Shown piece after piece: positions 35,379 through 47,700 of a stretch of 64,000 bases of DNA (the stretch's first letter is position 1; each line of letters starts with the position of its first letter). Origin of the DNA: Antedon mediterranea (Eukaryota > Echinodermata > Crinoidea > Comatulida > Antedonidae); NCBI RefSeq assembly GCF_964355755.1, contig NC_092678.1, forward strand, positions 22,488,365 to 22,552,364. Reading direction: 5' to 3'. The position numbers and the translations under genes were made by a program. The notes beneath the pieces are model-generated. The model had not been told where the DNA came from. It searched no databases and was given only the letters and a program-made list of their open reading frames with translations.

Positions 35379-35560
35379 TCAAACATTTATATACAGTACA
35401 GTAGCATCAATTCCACAAAAAAATATCAAAGACCCATTGTATCCAGAAGTTTTGACAAAAGGGGGTAGTTCGCTCCAAAGAGAGTATGCAGTAACAGAAA
35501 AGGTGCGTCCACCGCACGCCTTAGTGTCTAAACAGGGAACAGATTTTTCACTTAATAAAC
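35379..35560 (-). pseudogene. LINE (CR1/Jockey-like) reverse transcriptase C-terminal fragment
   Basis: On the minus strand the reading frame contains KSVPCLDTKACGGRTFSVTA, YSLWSELPPFVKTS. The string G.R.FSV.A..LW..LP..V is the familiar C-terminal signature of CR1/Jockey-type LINE polymerases. The following 'FK..LKT' part is missing or mutated, so this is a short dead fragment next to the LTR element. Confidence 0.65.
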
Positions 35561-38020
35561 ATACTGTAAAACAATGTATAATATTAATTAAAAAAATATT
35601 ACTAATATGATTTGTGTATAACAATGTATAATATTAATTTTTAAAATATTACTATTATGAATTGTGTAAAACAATGTATAATATCACAGTGATTTGAAGT
35701 GTACATCACTGTAGTAGATAATCAGTTTGCTATTTATTTAACCTAAAAGATTATTGACATAACCTTTTCTGTGAAAGTTTTTGTGTTGGTTGTCATCTTC
35801 GTTGTTGTTTTACTCCCATCATCAAATCAAAGAACGAACTGTTCGCTACTTATTACGTAGCATTTGATATCGTTGCCGCTTCCTCTTAAGTAGAACTCGC
35901 GGCTCTAGTTACTCGCCTCCCTCTAATTCGCTGCTCTTTAAAATTCCTAATAAACAGAAAACATTGAATAGTATGCTGTTTAAGTTTCTTAATATATGTA
36001 TGTTTTCAAGAGCTTCATTGTATTTGTATTGCTGACCATTAAATGCGTCATTAAAATATTTAAGCAAACTTTTTACTTTATGTTCTCGTCTCGGTTAGAA
36101 TGGATCTTCATTAAAATATCTTGACAAATTAAGAAAATATGACCTAAAATTAAATAATCATTTTAGGTATTTTTACAGTGACTGCAAAAATAGAAGAATA
36201 TTTAATTAACTTAAACAATATTTTCTTTTCTTATTTTTTTTTTTATATCTATATTTTTAATTTATACTAACAAATATCTTTTTATTAATATAATAATAGT
36301 AATATATCAAAAATTTATTAAATAATATTTATCGCATACAGTAATATGCAATCTACGATAATTTAATTAATTGATATAACAAATTTATTGAATACATAAC
36401 ATCATTTGAATAAAAAGAACAAATCACATATCTACACATAATCATAACATCGTATACTCTATCTCTAACAATTTATTCAATCTTCTATCGACTAAAGCCG
36501 AAGTATAGTCGTTATCTCGGGACCGTTCTATGGCCACCACCAGGTAGGCTTACTTCATCAAAGCTTCTATGAATGGATGTACTGGTTGGGAGCAGAAAAA
36601 CTAGTAGACCATACCCAGTACCGTTTTGATTACGATCAATCGGGAAATTACCTCACGACGTTATAGGAATGTATACTGAAAACAGTATTTGATAAAATTA
36701 TATTTGTATATTATATTTTAACATAACTACAGTATATAAATACAATAATTTAGCAACAGCATGTGTTCTTTTTTTTATCTCTTTTTCTGTTAAAGAGACT
36801 TATGATAGTTTTTTACTTCTAATTTCGATCACTAAATTTGTTCCATGTCTTTATAGGTTTAGTTGACTTTTGAAATGAACTGTTTCAAAATACTGTACAC
36901 TGAATTAATAATACTGTCTGTCAAAAATGTATCAAAAAAATAGTTTTCAAATTTAATTTTTACCGTCGTAAGGGGGAGAGAATGCCCAATGCCAAACCTC
37001 CGGTTTCCACCCCTGGAATGTGATATAAAGATGTACTGTCTTAGGATTATGTATTGTTAAATTTAACCAATTTAAAATACTGAAATTTAGTTGGTAATTT
37101 ATTTATTTTTTAAATTGAAACTAATTCTTTGAATCCAAAAAATATATTTGAAAATTATCGATAGTTCAAATTATTTACCATCATAAAAGTTGCCAAATTT
37201 AGGAAAATTATATTATGTTTATGTTTAAAATTTTACTACTGTAGAGGTGTCCTGCTTGGCCGTCAACCTTTGTGCAATTGTTGCTTTTTTTAAACAATGC
37301 TTTTATTAATACTCTCAAGCTGTTGATCATTATAAGGATCCTTGAATCATAAAAAGCCAATTTATTTTTAATTTGTAATTTAATTATTAATTATTTTGTC
37401 ATTTTTATTATCAAAATCAACTAAATTATTCTTGATTTAATGATTAATAAGTAAATTTCTATAAAATTTGTAATTTAATTATAAATTTTGTCATTTTTAT
37501 GAAAAAACGTGTTGTTTAGTTGGTAACCGACCACATTAGAATTGAGTAAATTATGTAATAGTGTTGAGATTATTTCAGCATAGCAAATGCCTTAGCTACA
37601 TTTTGTTGGAGAGTTGTGTTAGTATTTATTCAGGATGTCAGAAATTGATGAATGGACACATTAAGTACACATAGAACTTGCCAAGTGTTGCCTCTGCTAA
37701 ACAGTCATTATGCAAATGATTAAATATAATCTTCCATACTTTTTTGATATCTAATTTGCATATTTACCTGTCACTGTGTTTATTGAAATGACACTAATGA
37801 CCATCAGAAGTATTTATAATTAAATACGCAGAAAATATGTATTTAAAAATAATAATTTCAGTGATTATTTATAATATCACTGTCTTGGTATTATGTTCTT
37901 GATATGATATTTAATTTTCGTTCTGCATGATTGCACAATGACCATTAAAATTCATAAACACATAAATTATTCAAAACTCAAAAATTTGATCTTTTTATTT
38001 AAAGAACCAATAATAACTGA
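35561..38020. other. Non-coding, AT-rich; GC-richer island at 36490-36665
   Basis: No exon is supported. At 36490-36665 a stretch of more balanced composition (around TCGGGACCGTTCTATGGCCA and TCAATCGGGAAATTACC) stands out from the surroundings and may be a repeat or an old RNA-related remnant. I do not recognise it. Confidence 0.3.
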
Positions 38021-38431
38021 AGCTCTGTCTACAGTATAAAACTAGTTTGACAAAAAAAGTGTGATGTGCCCAAATATGGTAGTGATATGCCCACATATGG
38101 TAGTGATATGCTCAAATATGGTAGTGATATGCTCAAATATGGTAGTGATATGCTCAAATATGGTAGTGATATGTTCAAATATGGTAGTGATATGCTCAAA
38201 TATGGTAGTGATATGCTCAAATATGGTAGTGATATGCTCAAATATGGTAGTGATATGCTCAAATATGGTAGTGATATGCTCAAATATGGTAGTGATATGC
38301 TCAAATATGGTAGTGATATGCTCAAATATGGTAGTGATATGCTCAAATATGGTAGTGATATGACATTATCATGTCTACATGGGCACATAACATTTTTGTG
38401 TCACATAAAGTTTAATAGTGTAGACAGAGCT
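38021..38431 (+). mobile_element. Harbinger-type MITE (family 1), copy 7, expanded by a 14-unit 21-bp array
   Basis: TIRs AGCTCTGTCTACAGTATAAA and TTAATAGTGTAGACAGAGCT enclose about 14 tandem copies of the 21-bp unit (TGCTCAAATATGGTAG..., about 38067-38361). The family right arm follows (GACATTATCATGTCTACATG). Most units carry TGCTC where other MITEs have TGCCC, so the amplification started from one mutated unit. Right flank is TTA, left flank TGA. Long ORFs on both strands are products of the 21-bp periodicity. Confidence 0.92.
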
Positions 38432-38540
38432 TTATATCCTGAATTTGTTTTAAATGAAATTAAGCTTCTGATGGAGGGAGAAGAGTGATGTTTTTTGGCT
38501 TCATCATATTAATTTTCAAAATAATTTAAATTTTGTTCAG

Positions 38541-38712
38541 GTCAGAAGTTAAGGCAATATGGATGACGAGATAGATGGCCCGTTTAAGGCCACGGTGGAG
38601 GAGCTGAGGGAGTTAATGGAATTAAGACGAGGAGAGGCAATAACAGAAATAAAGAACCGGTACGGGGATGTGCAAGAACTTTGTTCAAGGTTAAAAACGT
38701 CACCTACACAAG
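38541..38712 (+). CDS. ATP2B: PMCA exon with start codon
   Basis: The acceptor TTTTGTTCAG (ends 38540) is followed by 18 untranslated bases and ATG 38559-38561. It encodes [20 protein letters not shown] through [11 protein letters not shown]. The acceptor so close to the ATG shows that an untranslated exon lies upstream. The donor is at 38713 (phase 1); reading on past it hits a stop at 38745. The N-terminal cytosolic tail is shorter than in vertebrate PMCA1-4. Confidence 0.95.
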
Positions 38713-41700
38713 GTACAGTTACCCCATTAGAAAAGGAAGAGGTATAGACCCTTAAACTAAGCGACCTTAGGATGTGAACTATGACCTCTGAGCTTTGAAC
38801 TTACTTACATTTGTGTTGAAAATAAATGTTTTATGCTTGATTGAATATTACATTTTGATGTAAAAAAAAAAAATCATAAAATATGATGAATACAGTAATT
38901 CAAAGAATTGAAATATTTGGGTTGCTCCATTATTTTGGAGATTACTTAAAATTTTGAAAACCTAAATAAACACAATTTTTTAATCGATTTTATTTCATTT
39001 ATTTGTAGGTTTAAGGGGATTAGCTGCTGATATGACCCGCAGAGTTACGACATACGGCAAGAACATAATTCCGCCGAAACCGCCAAAAACATTTCTGCGG
39101 CTAATGTGGGAAGCCATACAAGATGTAACGTTGATCATGTTAATAATAGCTGCTCTTATATCATTGGGACTTTCATTTATCCCTAAACAACGTAAGTGAA
39201 ACGCTATTGTGCTGGGTAATACTATAGGGAATTTTCGCAGGAACACGTAAACGTTAACTTCAACGCTATTTCCCAACATACAATGCACAAGCTTCACCTA
39301 CTTTGTAAACAATATTTTGGGGGGAGGGTTTAAATTCCACTATTGAAAGTAATGTGCCCTAGCTGACTGTCTCATGGGCAGGTAGGGGTGCTCCACTAAT
39401 AATTTTTCTTCCACTCTTTAATGTGGGAAAGGACTAATGTTGGTTTATTCGGGTATAGTTGCACTCACAGACAGGCAACACCATTTCTGGTTTATACTGT
39501 GTATAAAGATAAATACAAAACACTGTTTATGTTGAACATTTTATATTATCTATGTTAACACATTCCAATTATTACTAATATAAATTATTCTGATCGCAGC
39601 TTAGCAACATATTTGTAAGACGTTGAGCACGTTTCTCACTAATGTGTAAAAGTTGTTTCTGCATTCTCTCTTCATTTTCATTTAGCTAAATTGAATGAGT
39701 AGAGTAATTAGCATTGTGTGATGTTATATACAGTGGTTTAGTCAACTACATGTTATGGGTTTTAGCATGTACATTACCATCATTTAAATCTGTAACGTTT
39801 GCGCAACAATGATTATTATTATGTATTCTCCTCACAACTAACTTCTTTTTCAAACGTGAGGTTCAAAAAAGGTGTTTTCTCTGGGGGGAAAAATGGTTTA
39901 CCATATCCGATTCGTGATGTCCGTAATTACTGTCAGTATGTGACCATTCCAACAGACATGCTCTTTTCTCATTCCTATAACTTTTTCTACACTATCAAAC
40001 TTTATGTGACAAGAAAATGTGATGTGCCCATATATGGAAAAGTGATATACATAGATATGGTAGTGATATGACATCATGATGTCCATGTATGGGCACATGA
40101 CATTTTTTTGTCACATAAAGTTTGATTGTGTAGACAGACCTTAACAGCTCCATCTGGAACGGTTGAAACGAAGTTAGAAACCATTTTTTACATGCTATAT
40201 GCACGCATGTTTATATAGCGATCCTCCAGTAGTTCTGACATATAAAATTAATTAAATTTAAATCTGTTTTTTTTTTCTCCTTTTTTTTAGATAAGGAAGG
40301 GGGCGCTGAAAGTGAGGCGGAGTGGTTCGAAGGTGTTGCCATTCTGGTTGCCATTTTAATCGTTGTATTAGTAACCGCATTCAATGACTATTCCAAAGAG
40401 CGTCAGTTCCGTGGTTTGAAAGACAAGCTCGACCAGGAACATAAAATGTCGGTGATACGAGCCGGGGAAATCGTTCAAATCATCGTTGCCGATATAGTAG
40501 TCGGTGATATTGCCATCTGTAAATACGGTAAGATATGTCCCATGTTTATTTGTCTCGTAAAGGTTTTGTCTTATTTCTTAAGCTCTGTCTACACTATTAA
40601 ACTAGTTTAACAAAAAAAGTGCGATGTGCCCAAATATGGTGGTGATATGACATGTCCATATATGAGTACATCACATTTTTTTGTCACATAAAATGTTTAA
40701 TGCTTAATGCAGTAGATCTTAACAATAAAAATATTGTAGCATGGAGTAAGGGTCCATGTTTATATTCTGCAGTTACTATATATTACAGAGACTGCCTCAT
40801 TAAAATTACTCATATATTACTGCAGTAACTTCAGTAGAATAACTTTGAAATGACCCCTGTCAATTATCTTTTACTATAGCCGGGCTAATCACAGGATTTT
40901 TTTGTGCCACATTCCCATCTGGATATCTGGGACCTTGTTCAATGTAGTATGAAAGCAATATGTGTGTCACGCAGATAATATGCGTGTCACTCATATTGCC
41001 TGCGTGTCATATTACGGTGTTTCACATATATTTCGTGCATGGCACACGCCAGGCTGTGGTAAGGAATGTGTCGGTTGTAACAATCTCTATCTCATATTCA
41101 CAGTTTAAAGATGTATTGTCCTTTGAAACACAAAAAATGAAAAAAAAATTATTCTAAATTTAAATTGAACATATGAAAGTAATATTAAAGTTACTCACTT
41201 TAGGTCGAAAATTCGAGGCAAAAACAACAAGTTTACGTAATTAACAGGTAAATTAATTGATTACATTTCGTCTGGTAAAACGTCATGAGCGAAAGTAAAC
41301 AAAGATTTCAAACCATGAGTATGCATTATACATGATGCTAATTAGGATTGTTTACAACACGTCGCGGTTGAGAAGGTGTTTTCACACAGATCGCGAGGAA
41401 GTTTTATGATTATGCATACAGAGTAGTCAAATAAGCGCATTGCATTATGAGATGTGTTTTGATAGAAAACTTTGACTGGAAGTAAAAGTTATTTTTTGAA
41501 CCAAAAAACGTCTGTATTTCGGTTAAATTAATTGTTTTTCAACTAATTTTTGGTGAAAGTTAATAACGATATGATACTTCAAAATGACCCACTTTTTTCG
41601 AAAAAAAAAAAATATTTTTTTGAATTAGTCAAAGGGACAATACATCTTTAAAGGATACTGATATTGTACAGATAATGTTTCATTGATTGATTAAAAAATG

Positions 41701-44700
41701 TTTCAAATTTAAAGATTGAGTAAAATGGCATGATTATGCAATACGCTACAAATGTCACGGACAATTGTCAGATACACTAGTACGTCCAATGTTGACCTTA
41801 CGAGCAGACTACATCTCTTGAATTACTAATTGTATGAAGTCATATACTAAAGACTATGATTTGTAAATTCACTCAATGTAAAGGTCTTTCAAATCTGGCA
41901 GTTAGCTTCACAATATCGCTACTAACCGTGGCATTAAACGCCATAAAGCGCACAGGTTGCCAAGATTCATAGAGATAAGTAAGATTGTAACAGCCTCGAC
42001 GATGCAGTATCATGTACAATTAACGTAGACCTTGTATTCATGAAGCCATTTAAAGATTATCATGATTTTCTTCTTTCAATGTACCAACAACAGATGCACG
42101 GAAGTGATGTTTCCATGGAAACTGCTCTGGTTATTAATGCCGATTATTGTAATTACAAGCATATTGACAATTTCAATTCTAGTCAAATTTACATCTCACT
42201 TTATGAACAAAGAATTCAATTTTGTTAGATTTTCCTTTTTATCTTTTACAACCACAGCAGTTGTTTTTTTTTCTTACTTATCGTAATTATTGATTTTTAA
42301 AATCATAATTCATCCACTTTTCATTGATTACAATTATATGTATGAAAGATTTATAGATTTTTTGGTATTTTTAAAAGCTTTTTATTGTGTTATATAAGAT
42401 AGTTGATCATATGTTTGCCAATATCATATTTTTATTGTCCTGTCTATAAATAGTAATTATTAAAATAGATTTTTACTTAAAACTATCCAATAAAACATTA
42501 TTTCGACATTGATGACGTAGGCCTGTTGATTATTTTTTTATTCCATCTTCTTTTGGCATCATGGACTTCTTTAGTATACAGTATAGTAAAAACCATAAGG
42601 CTTCATAACATATCTGTTAAATGGTGTTTATTTTGGTATGCACTGTATTCTGCCAACTCTTTCTTTTAAACCAGGTTCCATTTCTTTTTTTAAAAAAGAG
42701 AGAAACCCACATTTATTTAATATACTTGAATGCCTTATTGATAAATGTAACTCTTTCGGGACCAGAAACTCTGGAAAAACAACCTCTACTACAAGTCTTG
42801 TAATATTTAGTTATTAGGAAACCTTGAGAACAGAATGGTACCAACATCTGAAAGTTCACACACATTGAAAAGACTAAAGATGACCAAAAGATATTTTAGG
42901 ACAGTGACTGGATGAATTTGATGCGCAAGATAGAATGAGCAACACGATTGATATTTGAATTTTTTATTACAGAAAGTTGTTTTCTACCAAATTTGATTAG
43001 CCTTTCATAGAATTTGTAAAATTGGAAAACATAAAATAGTTAATTTATTGTTCTATGAAAATCAAACCACTATCAAATGTCAGTCCGTCTAATATCTCAC
43101 ACAACCTGTTTACAATATGTTACTATGTTACAGCTATATTTAAATTTACTCAAAATAACTTGTAGATTCGGTATCAAGGTAATTAAGCAACACTTGCTAC
43201 CAATGAATGTGGTTTTGTTTTTCGCAGCTGACCACAGAAAATGGCCACAGAAAATGACCTTCTAAATTTGGTATGGTAATGATGGGTAATTACCATATGA
43301 ATGAAAGGTTGCGAGATTTCTATTTGCAGTATCATATTAAAACTTATATCATGTTTTATTAATAATATATTTTAAATCATTATAGTATAATTTGAAATAT
43401 TTAAAATTAAATATATAAATGACTGTATATTATAACATTTAATTACCTGTATATACATTGCATTATAGTTTAGTACTGTACAAGCATTTATACAATATTA
43501 ATATTTATTGAAATATGTAATTTCAGTTTTTGTTTCATTGTTGCGTAGAAACAAATTAAAGTTCTTATGAAACGTAATCTAGGGACTTAAATTGGTTGAA
43601 ATATTCGAAAATTTGGTGAACATTATAGACACAATCTTTTTTATAATTAGTATCCAGAATCATGGTCTAAATGTAATCCCAACGTACAAAAAAAAAGGAT
43701 TTTTCTGCTCGACACTTTTTTTCTTATAGGTATAAAAAATTCAGATAATAATACAGATATTAGCCCGTTGTTGTTCTGCCGATCAAATTAAACAGTTTAT
43801 TTTTTAAGTGACTTAGTTGGTTGACCCGTTAGTAAATGGTCGATAGTTCATTTTAGCACTTCATTTCGCAAGCAAATGAGACCTTGAGAGATAGTGTAAT
43901 TGTGATGAATGTAATGACCGTTGCATAATGGTCATAATTGTGACTTTAGGAATTTATTGAGATGGGAAAAACATCAACATACCCATGCCAATCAATTTCT
44001 ATATTCAATTTCCATGCACAGTCAACTCTCACAATACTGGACACCTTTGTGCTGGCCAAATATGTCTGGTTTTCTGGGAAGTCTGGTATTCAGGATGGCA
44101 TTTTTAATGGTATGAACGTTTTGCTTGTCGAATTTCCTTTATAGAAAAGTGGTATTCCTGGCAGGTATCTCAGCTAGAAGCTGTCAGACTTAAAACCATC
44201 CAGTTTAATAATGTTCCTACTTGTGTATTCTGTCTATGTTAGTTGCATAATGTAAAATTAATTGATTAAAGACACACTTAATTACTTTATGTAGTTAGCA
44301 ACCATTGCGTACGGCATTGCGTTATATGTCGTTAGGAATCCCCTGTGTAGAGACATCCCCTGCTTTATCAATTCATACAACAAGTTTCGTCGTCATTTAT
44401 CCACACTATACAACAATTCAAATTCACTCCCATACAAAACAGCATGCCCAATAAATTGCTGAGATAAGAAAGGTCGCAACCAATCGAGATTGAACATCTC
44501 AGGATGTTTCCATTTAATAGTTGATTGAAGGATGAATGTTTATTAAAAACATTCTCACATTATCAACGGTGAAAATAACATGTTACATAATAAATAAAAA
44601 TAGAAGTAATTATAGTGAATAAAGACTTAAGTGAATTACTGTTCTAGCTTACCAGAGTATTTATTGTTAATCTGAAACTTACCTGTTCAACTTTAATTAA

Positions 44701-47700
44701 CTTAAGGCACATTTTGCATGCCATATTTAATTATCTCTCTACCAATAATAGTGTACAGTCTGATATATAATTATTTTGTTGGTAATTGTATGTATGAAAA
44801 AAATCTGACTGCGAAATAACATACATACCAGTGTCTGCTATAACTAGACTTATGTGGTGGACTGTACCGGTAGATCACGTTTATCATCGTATCGTTGCGA
44901 GTCAAGATCCTTTTTCAAACTCTCGCGAGACTAAACCTTAATTGAAACAAAGCAATTCAGAACTCGTTTTATGTCACTGACTTTTTGTTCGAAGAAATCC
45001 AAAAGAGATTAAATATGTCGATTGAATAACCTCGTGTTATTAGTAGGAGGGTGAGGTTGATGTCTGTTTCACTGTCATCCACCAACATTATCACAGTTAC
45101 ATAGAAGATAATGAATTAAAACTTGCAGCAATTTGTCAAATAAGCGAGTCATTTTGAAAAGGTTATCATTTGACCTTGCATAAGTTCATTAAAGAAATCT
45201 TGCAATTTACAAGATACAGGACAGAGTGTAAAGACAATATCTTTTTAAAGTTTTAAACAGTATTGGAAAGAGGATTAGATAATTTTTAATCCGCTGTGTT
45301 GAAGTTTTTATGTGTTTGATCCAAAAAACGACTGGTAATAATGTGCAGCACATTGAGAGCTTGCTTATATGCGATATATAAGAATGAACTATTATTATTT
45401 TTAATAAAGAGGACATTTAACAAGATCTTATCACAGCAAAGATGTGAAGAAGACATCCAAATATGAAGTTTATAAGGAAAAAATTAGGTATTAAGGCCTG
45501 GACATTTTGAAGTTGTTGTACAGAAGCAACTCTGGCACGTGATGAAGCTGCAAGTTGACAACAATCACAGAGAAAAAATATCCAAATATAAAAGAATCAT
45601 CAGACATTTGTGCCAGACAAGGTCTTCTGAAGTGAGGACACTGCACAACAACATAAAGAGTGTAGCACATCAAAAAACATTTTTTTTAAATATTTTATTC
45701 AATTGAAACCAACAGCGATAATTGCCGCCACTAACAGGTTTGATACAAACAAAGCCAGGACTGTTTAAAGCACCCTGATTGGTCCCAACATTGATCAAGG
45801 GCTTCTCTCGTCCAGTGCCCACCTTGAGCAGAGTTCTGAGGCAGATACTAGATGCAGGGGCTGTCATAAGAGTCAGCAATGCTGATTTCAAATGCCTAAT
45901 GGGACCCAGCTCCATATACAGCACCGTTATTCAGCAGACAGACCTGTACCTTCTGACACCAGACATAGTTTGTGGAGAAGCAATGTTGGGTTGTGAAAAC
46001 TCTGCAAGTTAGCAAGAAAAAGTGGTGTGAAAATCGTGTGATGATAATTGTTCAGCTTTTGTAGCATAGCAGAGTCAGAGATCGATCTGACTACTTGGAA
46101 TATGCTGCAAGAAATAAATATGAGAGTTCATTGAATTTATTTACCTTTTATTTTTTTTACACAAGTAACTTGCGGTCAGAATATTTCATATCTTCTTTTT
46201 TAAAGGTCATTTATAAGCAATATGGATGCATTTTGATAAAAATTAATCATAAAAACATTAATTTATATCTGTATTCATCAAATGAATTTAAAGTTTAAAT
46301 AATGCAATATATTATTTAGTGTTGATATCAAATAGTATTAATGATTTTTTTTTTTATATTTTGTTATTTGTGATAAATGGGATTGAGTTTAATATTTATT
46401 TGCGTATTTGATGTACAGTAGAATCTCTATCTATAGTAAACACATAGTAAATAAATCGTAAAAAATATAAATTTTGATTTTTGTTATTGTTTCTTTTGCT
46501 TATCTGGACTCTTTAAGTAGATTTTGTGATGCACCTCGGTCAAGTTGTCCTTTAAGGGAATACCTACAGGACCCAACAAAATGTTCCTTAATTAGAGATT
46601 GGCTATAGTGTTAAGCTCTGTCTACATCATCAAAATTTATCAAAAAAGTATCAAATAAAATTTGATGAAACAATATCGTCAAAATACATCAATAATTTGA
46701 TGCACTTTGATGAAACGTAATTAACAAATCTGATTGGTTGGTATGACTTTTAGTGTTTTTTTATTGGTCAAAAGGTGTTTCATAATTTTAAACGTCTACA
46801 CTATCAAATTTTTTAATATCAAATTTAATCAAATAGTAGAAAGATGGAGCAGGAGAAGGTGGCTGCTGTGTGTCTCATTACTGGTATTATGTTAAAAAGA
46901 AAGAGAGAGAATGAAGAAAAGAAAAAAGAAAAGAGGATGTGGATTAAACCTTGGCTTGCGAGAAGAAATGAATTGGGAGCATGCGAGACACTAATGAGAG
47001 AGTTAAGAACGGAAGACAGAAAAGGGTTTGAGAATTATATACGAATGGATCACATACTATTTGATCACTTATTGAAACTTGTGGGGCCTACTATTAGTAG
47101 GAAGGACACAGTCTTTCGGGAAGCAATCCCAGCACACCATCGTTTAAGTGTAACTTTGAGGTTCCTGGCCACTGGTAAGTATTAATTTTATTATAAAATA
47201 GTAATAATGGCCAATCCTCTACTTCAGTTTAATCTGTTACCTGGCGTAGTTGCTTCATTGTATAACTTTTAGTACTTTACATTAATATTTTATTTCAGGA
47301 GAATCTTACACAAGCTTGGCCTATCAACATCGCATTTCTAAGCAGTCTATCAGCAAGTTGATACCTGAAGTATGCGAGGCAATATATGACAGCCTAAAAG
47401 ATGAGTACATGAAGGTAAGCCATCGCTTTCAAAAAAACTGTCAAACACATTAAAAAATATCTACTTTCTCAATACTGTATGATAAAGTCATCATGGTAGT
47501 ACAATAAAACAGAACACCTATAATGTGCAAAAACACTTTATTGACGCATTCCATAAAAATAACATTTTTATCAATTTATTGCACTCCACCCTTACCTGTT
47601 CTCATTAAATACTTTAAAATAAAATTAATAATTAAGAAGTCGAATTTGTTAAAGACACTTTCACTGCAACTTATATTTAAAAACTTATTTAAAAACCTTA

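Noticed and set aside
36490-36665. Small nuclear or other structured RNA gene
   Set aside because: Composition stands out, but I could not match it to U1-U6 or other common RNAs by key motifs.
38029-38488. Long ORFs on both strands encoding repeats such as LPYLSIS, NMVVICS and KYGSDML
   Set aside because: They are translations of the 21-bp array inside a MITE; 21 is a multiple of three, so several frames stay open without coding meaning.
45670-46012. Overlapping ORFs on both strands as a host exon
   Set aside because: The segment recurs at 61.9 kb, shows no domain and no splice-consistent partner exons; treated as a repeat.
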